7,416 bases of DNA from Treponema sp. (GCA_031259515.1 JAIRLK010000207.1:1-7416), one strand, 5' to 3'; positions 1 through 5,071 are shown, counted from the first letter of the stretch. Notes: generated by a model from the letters alone, not told the origin. Numbers and translations are program-made.

Positions 1-194
1 TTTTTGCCGGAAAGGTCCAGAATCACTATATCCTGGGGCTTGAGTTTGTCGTATTCAATCCCGGAAGGCTTGATCGCCAAAAGGCCCTTTCCGCGATCAA
101 TGGCGGAAACATTCCCCCAGGTAAAGGTTACAAGCCCGTAACGGGGCAATAGCAAGTTCGCGTCGCAAACGGCTTTTTTTAATTCTTCAAGCAT
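1..194 (-). CDS. araD: L-ribulose-5-phosphate 4-epimerase (AraD/UlaF/SgbE family), N-terminal 64 residues
   Basis: Class II aldolase-fold, zinc-dependent epimerase that converts L-ribulose 5-phosphate to D-xylulose 5-phosphate, feeding pentose catabolism into the pentose phosphate pathway in the cytoplasm. The 64 visible residues start MLEELKKAVCDANLLLPRYG, close to E. coli AraD. The phosphate-binding elements are in register: Asn28 in TWGNVSAID and Lys42 in IKPSG, the positions known for E. coli AraD. Start: ATG at 194-192, with AAGAGGAG at 208-201 and 6 nt spacing. The zinc-ligand histidines and the rest of the protein lie off the left edge. It follows the L-xylulokinase-like gene on the same strand, separated by Rpn-family debris. 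AraD, UlaF and SgbE cannot be told apart from this fragment; the kinase upstream makes an UlaF/SgbE-type role as likely as arabinose use. Confidence 0.93.
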   Translation of the reverse strand, partial: MLEELKKAVCDANLLLPRYGLVTFTWGNVSAIDRGKGLLAIKPSGIEYDKLKPQDIVILDLSGK

Positions 195-210
195 ATTTTA
201 CTCCTCTTGG

Positions 211-300
211 TTTCATGACGGCGTTGTGCGACAGGGTCGCGTGGTCGCGCCGCGCCTTCTCACGGCACTCCATCTGCGCCCGTACTTCAGGGACCGGGGG
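211..300 (-). pseudogene. Remnant of a second Rpn-family (PD-(D/E)XK) transposase gene
   Basis: Read on the minus strand from 300, an open frame gives PEVRAQMECREKARRDHATL, which matches residues PEVRAQMEYREKVRRDHATL of the larger Rpn fragment at 303-758. At DNA level 232-292 and 438-498 agree at 56 of 61 positions. The scrap has no start codon of its own. It is in a different frame from the neighbouring fragment, one base off after that fragment's stop codon. It runs into the araD ribosome binding site and start before reaching a stop at 189-187. It is either a leftover of another family copy or a degenerate partial duplication of the neighbour; no function is expected. Confidence 0.72.
232..292. 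repeat. Direct repeat copy A (matches 438-498)
   Basis: A 61-nt segment repeated at 438-498 with five mismatches; the first 22 bases are identical. It encodes the same helical stretch of the Rpn family on the minus strand. Third-position differences dominate, suggesting descent from two diverged genes, although a recent partial duplication is not excluded. Confidence 0.85.
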
Positions 301-302
301 TA

Positions 303-758
303 TCACAGTTTTACGATTTCCTCAGCGGAAAGCCCGGTATCTTCCGCGATTTGGTCAATGGGTATTCCGCGCTTTTTCAGGTTTCTGGCAATTTGCGCAC
401 TCTTTTGCGCTTCGCCTTCCTGAATGGCAGCGTATAGCAGGGTCGCGTGGTCGCGCCGCACTTTCTCCCGGTACTCCATCTGCGCCCGCACTTCAGGGTC
501 TTCGCTCAGTCGGTACAGCGTGTTTACCGCCCTCCGTACTTCGGGGTTCCTTTCCGCTATCATCTCGAAATCCTCCTTGCGTTTACCGCATAGAAACCGC
601 ATCCACTCCCATACAGCCTTCCCGTCGTTCTCTTCGGGAACCTTGGATAATTCTATCGTGTATATCTCTTCCGGTATCCCTTCAAAACATAGTCCGGTCT
701 CTGGATTGTAATACCGGAACCGGTTAATGTCAGGTAGCAAGTAACAGGGTATCGGCGT
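303..758 (-). pseudogene. 5'-truncated Rpn-family recombination-promoting nuclease / putative transposase (PD-(D/E)XK), C-terminal half
   Basis: The open frame encodes the C-terminal half of the Rpn/YhgA-like family (PDDEXK_2), putative DNA nucleases that are abundant and often decayed in Treponema. Recognisable pieces include GLCFEGIPEEIYTIELSKVP, then KAVWEWMRFLCGKRKEDFEM, the PEVRRAVNTLYRLSEDPEV segment, a charged helical stretch, and a C-terminal tail ending GIPIDQIAEDTGLSAEEI that resembles a helix-turn-helix. Intact relatives are about 280-320 residues (family knowledge). The N-terminal half with the catalytic Asp and Glu-x-Lys is absent: the frame closes at TAA 761-759, inside an inverted repeat. 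No ATG is present upstream; only a TTG at 740-738 could start it, without a convincing Shine-Dalgarno. A catalytically dead fragment, possibly still translated, is the simplest reading. Confidence 0.8.
438..498. repeat. Direct repeat copy B (matches 232-292)
   Basis: Partner of the 232-292 copy, lying within the larger Rpn-family fragment. The two copies are 206 bp apart start to start, in the same orientation, so they could recombine and delete the 3' end of the fragment. Confidence 0.85.
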
Positions 759-803
759 TTACTTTTTTTTCTATCAAAGTAAACGCCTCTATACCCTGCT
801 TGC
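737..803. repeat. Long imperfect inverted repeat after the kinase gene
   Basis: Three stacked stem blocks pair across a 10-nt loop: GGCGTTTACTTT (754-765) with AAAGTAAACGCC (776-787), CAGGGTAT (745-752) with ATACCCTG (791-798), and GCAAG (737-741) with CTTGC (799-803), with small internal bulges. It begins 16 bp after the kinase stop codon, and the open frame of the Rpn fragment closes inside it. It may end or stabilise the kinase transcript, but the T-run lies in the loop on the plus strand and no U-tract follows the stem in the minus direction, so it is not a standard intrinsic terminator. A mobile hairpin repeat is an equally good reading. Confidence 0.75.
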
Positions 804-819
804 GGCGGGGAGCGTCATT

Positions 820-2337
820 TCACACTTCAAACCTGTCCCATACCGCGTCCAGCGCTTCACAGACTGCCGCGTATTTCTCGTATTTGGGGCGGTACAGGGC
901 GCTGTTTTGGGGGTCCGGATAAACCGGCGGAGAGATGCGCACCATAGCCCGTGCGGCCTCGTTGTAATCCTTGTATATCCCCGACGCGACCGCGGCGGCC
1001 ATTCCGCAGCCCAGCGCGCCAAGCTCCTTGACACCGGTAACCGTCTCTATCGGCAGTTCCAGGACATCGGCGAACATCTGTACCCAGAAACGGGAATTCG
1101 CGGCACCCCCGGCTAGGCGTACCGCTTCCGGTGGTTCCCGTATTGAAAGCAGTTTGTCGATGTGGCTTTTCGCGGAGAAAGCCACCCCCTCGTATACGGA
1201 GCGCAGCAGATGCGCCTTGTTGTGGAAATTGGTCAGACCGATGAAACTTGCCTTGGCCAGCGCGTGGCGGTTTGAGCCGTAGAGGAAGGGCAGGAAATAT
1301 ACGTCGCAGGAATCGGGCGGGACGCTTTCCGCCAGTTCGTCCAAGTATTGGTACAGTTTCTTGCCTTGGGGGACTTCTTCATGCTCAAAGCAATTCTGAA
1401 TAACCCAGTCCAGATTTCCCGCGCCGGTGGCGCTCGATTCCTCCAGCAGATAGAAGCCGGGAATCGCGTAGAGTGAGTTCATAGCCACGCAGGTACCGGT
1501 GATGGGGGCCGACGCGATAAATTCGTTGATGCTCCACGTGCCGGTGATAGTGCAGAGATGCTCCGGTCTGGTTACCGACATGGCTATCGCGCAGGAATCG
1601 ATGTCGAACATTCCGCCAGCTACGGGGGTTCCGGCGACAAGCCCGGTTGACGCGGCGCTTTCCGCCGTAACCGCGCCGCAGTGTTCGCTGGAATAGCGCA
1701 GGGGCGGTATCATGCCGACGGCTTCCTCGATACCCAACGCGGCGAGCAGGTCCCGGTCAACGGAGGCATCGCGGACGTTCATCAGACCGGAACCCGATAT
1801 ATTGGTGGCCTCGCTCCATGCCTCGCCGGTCAGACGGAAGCGGATGTAGTCGGTTACCGAGAAGGCCCACCTGATATTATCGTAAACGGCGCGGTCGTGC
1901 CCCTTGAACCATGCCAGAAGCGACACCGGCTGACACGCCATGATCTGCTGGCACAGACGGGGATACACCGCGTCAAAAGCCCCTTCCCGCTTCCACTTTT
2001 CCGGGTACTGCCATGCGCGGTTGTCCGTGGAAATGATACCGTTGTAGGCGGGTTTTCCGTCTTTGCCCCAAGGGTAAAGCCCCTTACCGTGGCCGCACAC
2101 CGCGACCCCCGCGATAGCTGAGGGGGATACGCCGCTGTCGGCGATCACCTGCCTGACGCAGGCGCAGTTCTGCTCCCACAGATTCACCATATCCCGTTCC
2201 GTGTACCCCGGCCGGGGCGTAATAACCGCCGTTTGGCGGGAAGCCACAGCAATCTCCCTCCCGTTCAGGGAAAAAAGGGCCGCCTTTATGATCGTTCCGC
2301 CGTTATCAATACCAAGGACAAATTTTTCCTGCGCCAT
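820..2337 (-). CDS. lyxK: FGGY-family carbohydrate kinase, L-xylulokinase (LyxK) type
   Basis: A 505-residue cytoplasmic sugar kinase that transfers phosphate from ATP to a ketopentose, most likely L-xylulose. The N-terminal phosphate loop is GIDNGGTIIKAALF (9-22). Family motifs resembling E. coli LyxK include PGYTERDM (43-50), GHGKGLYPW (82-90), QPVSLLAWFK (136-145), GGMFDIDS with the probable catalytic base Asp245, GTWS (266-269), FFLPFLYGSN-like YFLPFLYGSN (347-356) and the nucleotide-binding LAGGAANSRFWVQMFADV (408-425). Length matches the family (about 500). Start ATG 2337-2335 is set by AGGAG at 2350-2346 with 8 nt spacing. The gene lies 21 bp after the LysM lipoprotein gene, so the two are probably one transcript. 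araD lies further downstream. Other FGGY substrates such as L-fuculose, rhamnulose or xylitol are possible but fit the motifs less well. Confidence 0.87.
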   Translation of the reverse strand: MAQEKFVLGIDNGGTIIKAALFSLNGREIAVASRQTAVITPRPGYTERDMVNLWEQNCACVRQVIADSGVSPSAIAGVAVCGHGKGLYPWGKDGKPAYNGIISTDNRAWQYPEKWKREGAFDAVYPRLCQQIMACQPVSLLAWFKGHDRAVYDNIRWAFSVTDYIRFRLTGEAWSEATNISGSGLMNVRDASVDRDLLAALGIEEAVGMIPPLRYSSEHCGAVTAESAASTGLVAGTPVAGGMFDIDSCAIAMSVTRPEHLCTITGTWSINEFIASAPITGTCVAMNSLYAIPGFYLLEESSATGAGNLDWVIQNCFEHEEVPQGKKLYQYLDELAESVPPDSCDVYFLPFLYGSNRHALAKASFIGLTNFHNKAHLLRSVYEGVAFSAKSHIDKLLSIREPPEAVRLAGGAANSRFWVQMFADVLELPIETVTGVKELGALGCGMAAAVASGIYKDYNEAARAMVRISPPVYPDPQNSALYRPKYEKYAAVCEALDAVWDRFEV

Positions 2338-2358
2338 AAATCGTTCTCCTTTAAGACA

Positions 2359-2844
2359 CTAGAGGGTTTCGGCAGTGGCGATTAAGCCGTCACGCACTTC
2401 ATGACTCCACTTTATATCCGATGGTTTTTCGTCGTAAATTGTGGAAACGCTTTCCAGAAGCGCCTTGATTCTTGCCGTTATTTCAGCGTTGTCAAGATTA
2501 AGAGCGAGATCGGGAATAACCAATTCCATTCCCGGTTTAATCAAATCGGGATCGACAATATCAACCGTTTTCTTTTCTTTCGAAGCCGCCATGATGAGAG
2601 GGAAAAGGAAGACGTGTTCCTGGCCGTAGGCTTTCCGGGCGATTTTTATAAGGGTATCGCCCCATTTAACCGTGTAATTTTGCGCGTTATCAAAAATGAT
2701 AGGCATTACCGTTTCGTAAGCGCTGGTAAACTGAAGATCAGCGTCCGGGTTCGCTTCCGGTTCCGCCGCGACCGGGGCGGACTTACAGGATACAACAAGG
2801 AGAGCGGCTATTATTGCCAGAAAAAAGGAAAAAGTTTTTTTCAT
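2359..2844 (-). CDS. LysM-domain lipoprotein
   Basis: A 161-residue predicted lipoprotein. The signal peptide is MKKTFSFF followed by a hydrophobic stretch and a lipobox-like VVSC with the lipidated Cys at residue 20; spirochaete lipoboxes are loose, so this is acceptable. A low-complexity Ala/Pro/Glu linker follows (22-37). One LysM module spans about 57-112, from NYTVKWGDTLIKIARKAYG to LIKPGMELVIPDL, the fold that binds N-acetylglucosamine-containing glycans such as peptidoglycan. The C-terminal 50 residues are helical and unrecognised. Start is ATG 2844, with AAGAGG at 2856-2851 and 6 nt spacing; a longer reading from 2883 would spoil the signal peptide. It probably anchors to the cytoplasmic or outer membrane and touches the cell wall. 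Its pairing with a sugar kinase 21 bp downstream has no obvious functional logic and may only reflect a shared promoter. Confidence 0.85.
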   Translation of the reverse strand: MKKTFSFFLAIIAALLVVSCKSAPVAAEPEANPDADLQFTSAYETVMPIIFDNAQNYTVKWGDTLIKIARKAYGQEHVFLFPLIMAASKEKKTVDIVDPDLIKPGMELVIPDLALNLDNAEITARIKALLESVSTIYDEKPSDIKWSHEVRDGLIATAETL

Positions 2845-2873
2845 AAGAAACCTCTTCTGTTTTTTTGATTGAG

Positions 2874-2904
2874 GCTGTTCCAAAACTTCAGTTTTTGGAA
2901 CAGC
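2874..2904. repeat. GTTCCAAAA hairpin, copy 1
   Basis: GCTGTTCCAAAA (2874-2885) pairs perfectly with TTTTGGAACAGC (2893-2904) across a 7-nt loop. It lies 30 bp upstream of the lipoprotein start, inside the predicted 5' leader, and shares its stem sequence with the hairpin at 2952-3010. Confidence 0.85.
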
Positions 2905-2918
2905 TTCCTTGGATTTAA

Positions 2919-2950
2919 TGGAAAAACCGGCATTTTGTTTGGTTTTTCCA
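2919..2950. repeat. TGGAAAAACC hairpin
   Basis: TGGAAAAACC (2919-2928) pairs perfectly with GGTTTTTCCA (2941-2950) across 12 nt. It sits between the two GTTCCAAAA hairpins. No U-tract follows in either direction, so terminator activity is unproven. Confidence 0.75.
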
Positions 2951-2951
2951 A

Positions 2952-3010
2952 GAGCCTGTTCTAAAACCGTGCACGGTTAGCGCACAGTCAATTAGTTTTG
3001 GAACAGGCTC
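2952..3010. repeat. GTTCCAAAA hairpin, copy 2
   Basis: GAGCCTGTTCTAAAAC (2952-2967) pairs at 15 of 16 positions with GTTTTGGAACAGGCTC (2995-3010). The core equals the stem of copy 1, so four arms of one repeat family lie within 137 bp. On the minus strand this structure begins a few bases after the predicted transcription start of the lipoprotein-kinase unit. Confidence 0.85.
2965..2978. promoter_or_regulatory. 14-bp perfect palindrome, candidate operator
   Basis: AACCGTGCACGGTT is an exact 14-bp palindrome in the loop of the 2952-3010 repeat, roughly 40-50 bp downstream of the predicted start of the lipoprotein-kinase transcript. The size and symmetry suit a dimeric repressor such as a LacI- or GntR-type sugar regulator, but no regulator gene is in the window and no specific protein can be named. 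Confidence 0.35.
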
Positions 3011-3022
3011 GATTGTATGATA

Positions 3023-3051
3023 ATTTTAATAGAACATTATCGAAGTGTCCA
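3023..3051 (-). promoter_or_regulatory. Candidate sigma70 promoter for the LysM lipoprotein-kinase unit
   Basis: On the minus strand TGGACA (3051-3046) and TAAAAT (3028-3023) are separated by 17 bp; each hexamer is one base from consensus. Initiation would fall near 3016, leaving a leader of about 170 nt that contains the hairpin cluster before the lipoprotein start. This is a pattern match only. Confidence 0.55.
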
Positions 3052-3429
3052 GTAGGATATTACGAAAAGGGTACGATTGTTTTTTCGATGTGAATTTAGC
3101 GGCGTGTAGCAAGAGCTCACTACCAGGGGGGGTCTGGCGTACCCTTTGGGTGCAAGGGTATTGTTGTTGCAGGTTATTGTGGGGTTCGCTATGCGAACCT
3201 GAAGGTTCTGTTGTTAAGGTGCGTTGCCAGAAACTTCACGGGAAATTGTCTGGGCAAAAATGCGGGGTGTTGAGGAGCAAGGTTGACCACATTCGCGGTC
3301 AATAGGAACCGCAGAGGGAGTAGCGCAGGAGTCAGACTTACGGAGCAAGTCTGCGACTTCCCTCTGTCAACGAACATCTAGATTGCTTCGCTCGCAATGA
3401 CGGGCTGTTTGCTTAACTTATTGACACTG
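3044..3429. mobile_element. Structured non-coding element, possibly MITE-like
   Basis: About 385 bp without a credible gene, filled with inverted repeats: AAAGGGTACG (3066-3075) with CGTACCCTTT (3138-3147); GGTTCGC (3183-3189) with GCGAACC (3193-3199); TTGACC (3283-3288) with GGTCAA (3297-3302); CAGAGGGA (3312-3319) with TCCCTCTG (3359-3366), which encloses CAGACTT (3333-3339) with AAGTCTG (3347-3353); and a REP-like palindrome at 3380-3403. The two ends carry AGTGTC (3044-3049) and its complement GACACT (3423-3428), weak terminal inverted repeats. No target-site duplication is visible and no transposase is present. It could instead be several separate repeats stacked together, or encode a structured RNA. 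Confidence 0.4.
3380..3403. repeat. REP-like palindrome (ATTGC...GCAAT)
   Basis: The stretch containing ATTGCTTCGCTCGCAATGAC has self-complementary ends (ATTGC/GCAAT). It closely resembles an interspersed repeat seen in many unrelated bacterial genomes, in the orientation CATTGCGAGCGAAGCAAT. It is extragenic, between the structured element and the ybaK promoter. Confidence 0.65.
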
Positions 3430-3450
3430 GGGGACTTTCCCTCTTAAAAT
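3421..3450 (+). promoter_or_regulatory. Candidate sigma70 promoter for the YbaK-family gene
   Basis: A perfect TTGACA (3421-3426) and TAAAAT (3445-3450) are separated by 18 bp. Initiation would fall near 3457, about 36 nt before the start codon at 3493. It is the best promoter-like match I found by eye. Confidence 0.7.
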
Positions 3451-3492
3451 ACACCGAAAAAACAATCACACCCTTACAAAAAGGCGGCGAAA

Positions 3493-3975
3493 ATGAGCAT
3501 AGATCGGGTTCGTTCATATCTGGGCAGGTGGAACCGTGATAAAGACATTATTGAGATGAATGTATCGACAGCTACGGTTTCCGAAGCCGCTAGTGCCCTT
3601 GGGGTTATTCCGGCACGGATTGCCAAGAGCATTTCACTCAGGATAGAAAACAGCATCGTAATTATTGTTACCGCCGGGGACATGAAGCTGGACAACCGGA
3701 AATACCGGGACCGTTTCGGCATCAAGGCGCGGATGCTTTCCCCGGAGGAGGCCCTGGAAATGACCGGACACGCGGTAGGCGGGGTCTGTCCCTTCGCTCT
3801 TCCTCCGAATGTCGATGTTTACCTTGATGTTTCCATGAAGCGTTTTCAAACCGTCTACCCCGCCTGCGGAAGCGACAATTCCGCCATAGAATTGACTATG
3901 ACGGAAATTGACGAGTATTCGCAAAACAAGAACTGGGTGGATGTCTGTAGGCCGATTGAAATGACGCAGGCTTGA
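3493..3975 (+). CDS. YbaK/EbsC-family aminoacyl-tRNA deacylase (trans-editing protein)
   Basis: A 160-residue cytoplasmic protein of the YbaK/ProX/INS superfamily, whose members hydrolyse mischarged aminoacyl-tRNAs such as Cys-tRNA(Pro) or Ala-tRNA(Pro). Supporting motifs: STATVSEAASALGVIPARIAKSI (25-47) with the conserved catalytic-pocket Lys45; IVTAGDMKLDNRKY (58-71); the GHAVGGVCPFAL loop (92-103), matching the family GxxxGGVxPFG pattern; and GSDNSAIELT (126-135), matching GSPNxxxxLT. Length is typical (150-170). ATG at 3493 is preceded by a weak AAGG at 3481-3484 with 8 nt spacing. It is the only plus-strand gene, monocistronic, diverging from the lipoprotein-kinase unit and converging on the aldolase gene. 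A parS site begins 6 bp after its stop codon. Editing specificity (Cys, Ala or other) cannot be set from sequence. Confidence 0.87.
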   Translation: MSIDRVRSYLGRWNRDKDIIEMNVSTATVSEAASALGVIPARIAKSISLRIENSIVIIVTAGDMKLDNRKYRDRFGIKARMLSPEEALEMTGHAVGGVCPFALPPNVDVYLDVSMKRFQTVYPACGSDNSAIELTMTEIDEYSQNKNWVDVCRPIEMTQA

Positions 3976-3999
3976 AGAGATTGTTTCACGTGAAACATT
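3969..3999. repeat. Direct repeat around parS 1
   Basis: A 31-bp unit starting GGCTTGA and ending with the parS core plus TT; it matches 4072-4102 with the differences confined to five positions before the parS. The left part overlaps the last codon and stop of ybaK, which suggests the unit was duplicated together with its flank. Confidence 0.7.
3982..3997. promoter_or_regulatory. parS: parS centromere site 1 (ParB-binding)
   Basis: TGTTTCACGTGAAACA is an exact 16-bp palindrome that fits the bacterial parS consensus TGTTNCACGTGAAACA at every position. ParB (Spo0J) loads here, spreads along DNA and recruits SMC/ParA for chromosome segregation. It begins 6 bp after the ybaK stop. Identity is by consensus match; no parA/parB gene is in the window. 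Confidence 0.93.
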
Positions 4000-4071
4000 G
4001 TTGCCGGATGTTCCTTTGATATAAAGCCAACACAACCGCCCGCCCATTTGTCCGCTGTCTTTTCACTTTTG

Positions 4072-4102
4072 GGCTTGAGAGGTTTGTTTCACGTGAAACA
4101 TT
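4072..4102. repeat. Direct repeat around parS 2
   Basis: Partner of the 3969-3999 unit, same orientation and length. The shared GGCTTGA flank outside the parS core indicates common descent by short segmental duplication. Confidence 0.7.
4085..4100. promoter_or_regulatory. parS: parS centromere site 2 (ParB-binding)
   Basis: A second exact copy of TGTTTCACGTGAAACA, 103 bp from the first and in the space between the convergent ybaK and aldolase genes. The identity extends to 19 bp in both copies (3981-3999 and 4084-4102). Two perfect 16-mers this close cannot reasonably be chance. Confidence 0.93.
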
Positions 4103-4112
4103 AGGCGGGCGG

Positions 4113-4250
4113 CCTGTCGAGAAGTCGCGCCGTGCTTCACGAGGAGGCGTGGTCCCGCTTGTCCAATATCGTTTTTTGTTTTATCGTTAGTATTATATGC
4201 GATTAGGAGAGTATGATCTGAGACAAATAAATCCGTAACAGAAGCACAGA
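4113..4250. other. Intergenic stretch after the aldolase gene, no gene seen
   Basis: No frame here has a start with a ribosome binding site and a family-like product. The only structure I see is ATGATCTG (4213-4220) paired with CAGATCAT (4247-4254), which overlaps the aldolase stop codon across a 26-nt loop and has no U-tract, so it is at best a weak 3' end for the aldolase transcript. Confidence 0.4.
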
Positions 4251-5048
4251 TCATTTGCTCCATCCCGCATCCGGCTCTTGCGCCGCAATATCCTTCAGTA
4301 TTTTCAAAGTCCTTTTGCCGCCGTTACCTATATATGTGGTATCGGCACCGCAGGAAATAACGTTAATCCCTTTATTATACCAATATCGGATCTGTTCCGG
4401 ATCTTCGGTAACCAGCGATATGCCCGCCGATTTCCCCCCCTTCTTGATCCTGGATATCGCCAGATCGATAAGGTTCCCCGTCGGTTTTTCATATATCTTA
4501 AACAGCTCCCCGATAGAACCGGACAAATCGCAGGGGCCAAAAATAAAACAATCGACCCAGGGATTTTTCACCATTTCGTCCAGATTATTCACCGCCGTTT
4601 TGCTTTCTATCTGCACACAGCGGATCATCTCAAGGCTTGTTTTGTTAATATAAACTTCCTGATTATCCAGCGCGTAATTAACTGCCCGCAACGGGCCAAA
4701 TCCTCGATTCCCTAGGGGCGGATAGAGGGTGCACTTCATGGCCTTATCCAGTTCTTCCGGCGTATTGACCATGGGAAAGATGATGCCCGTGGGTCCCATT
4801 TCGAGAACCCGCTTCGCCAGTACGGGATCATTCCAGGGAATCCTGACCAGGGTGTCACAGCCCGAAGCCTTGGCGGCGATAAGATGTTGTACCAGTATAT
4901 GATAATCCGTGGGGGTATGTTCCGTATCTATCCACAAAAAATCAAAACCGATGGAACCGCAAAGCTCGGAAATACAGGGATCCGCCAGAAGCACATGGGT
5001 GCCGGTTGTAAATTCAAGATTTCTCATCTTTTCTTTTGTCGCATTCAT
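4251..5048 (-). CDS. HpcH/HpaI-family class II aldolase (2-keto-3-deoxy acid aldolase-like)
   Basis: A 265-residue cytoplasmic, divalent-metal-dependent aldolase that releases pyruvate (or a related 2-oxo acid) and an aldehyde from a 4-hydroxy-2-oxo acid. Catalytic positions known from E. coli HpcH (His45, Arg70, Gln147, Glu149, Asp175) appear one residue earlier: His44 in WIDTEHTPTD, Arg69 in LVRIPWND, Gln146 and Glu148 in CVQIESK, and Asp174 in IFGPCDLSGS. The glycine-rich NRGFGPLRA (114-122) and the length are typical. Start ATG 5048-5046 has AGGAG at 5062-5058 with 9 nt spacing; a longer frame from 5075 lacks such support. It starts 23 bp after dctM on the same strand, so it is very likely co-transcribed with the TRAP genes and acts on the imported acid or a product of it. 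Candidates include sugar-derived 2-keto-3-deoxy acids; the substrate is not fixed. Confidence 0.88.
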   Translation of the reverse strand: MNATKEKMRNLEFTTGTHVLLADPCISELCGSIGFDFLWIDTEHTPTDYHILVQHLIAAKASGCDTLVRIPWNDPVLAKRVLEMGPTGIIFPMVNTPEELDKAMKCTLYPPLGNRGFGPLRAVNYALDNQEVYINKTSLEMIRCVQIESKTAVNNLDEMVKNPWVDCFIFGPCDLSGSIGELFKIYEKPTGNLIDLAISRIKKGGKSAGISLVTEDPEQIRYWYNKGINVISCGADTTYIGNGGKRTLKILKDIAAQEPDAGWSK

Positions 5049-5071
5049 ATCATCGCACTCCTTTGAGTGTT

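Larger units (their letters stand above)
4036..4112. repeat. GC-rich inverted repeat enclosing parS 2
   Basis: CCGCCCGCC (4036-4044) is exactly complementary to GGCGGGCGG (4104-4112) with 59 bp between, bracketing the second parS. The long loop argues against an intrinsic terminator. It may be a structural feature or chance in GC-rich sequence. Confidence 0.5.

Noticed and set aside
737..803. Inverted repeat as a Rho-independent terminator of the kinase gene
   Set aside because: The T-run is in the loop and on the plus strand; no U-tract follows the stem in the direction of transcription. Listed as a repeat instead.
1681..2121. 146-residue plus-strand frame opposite the kinase gene
   Set aside because: Antisense shadow of a well-conserved FGGY coding region; no start signal.
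2874..3010. CRISPR array
   Set aside because: The repeats are inverted, of unequal spacing and only two pairs; no regular spacers and no cas genes.
3045..3305. Plus-strand 86-residue open frame in the structured block
   Set aside because: It has no ribosome binding site and no family resemblance, and it is built from inverted-repeat DNA; its Cys/Trp-rich product looks like chance translation.
3060..3403. Group II intron, tmRNA or other known structured RNA
   Set aside because: No domain V-like hairpin, tag reading frame, tRNA-like ends or conserved SRP/RNase P motifs could be found by eye.
4190..4220. TATAAT-like box on the minus strand after the aldolase gene
   Set aside because: The sequence 17 bp upstream (CAGATC) is a poor -35 and no gene lies downstream on that strand before ybaK antisense.
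4063..4263. Minus-strand 66-residue frame ending MFHVKQTSQAQK
   Set aside because: The MFHVKQ string is only the parS palindrome translated. The frame lacks a Shine-Dalgarno and overlaps the aldolase end; it is not an rsmG start.
4924..4936. DnaA-box-like CTATCCACA, considered because of the nearby parS pair
   Set aside because: A single near-match inside the conserved aldolase coding sequence, with no cluster or AT-rich unwinding region; no evidence for oriC here.
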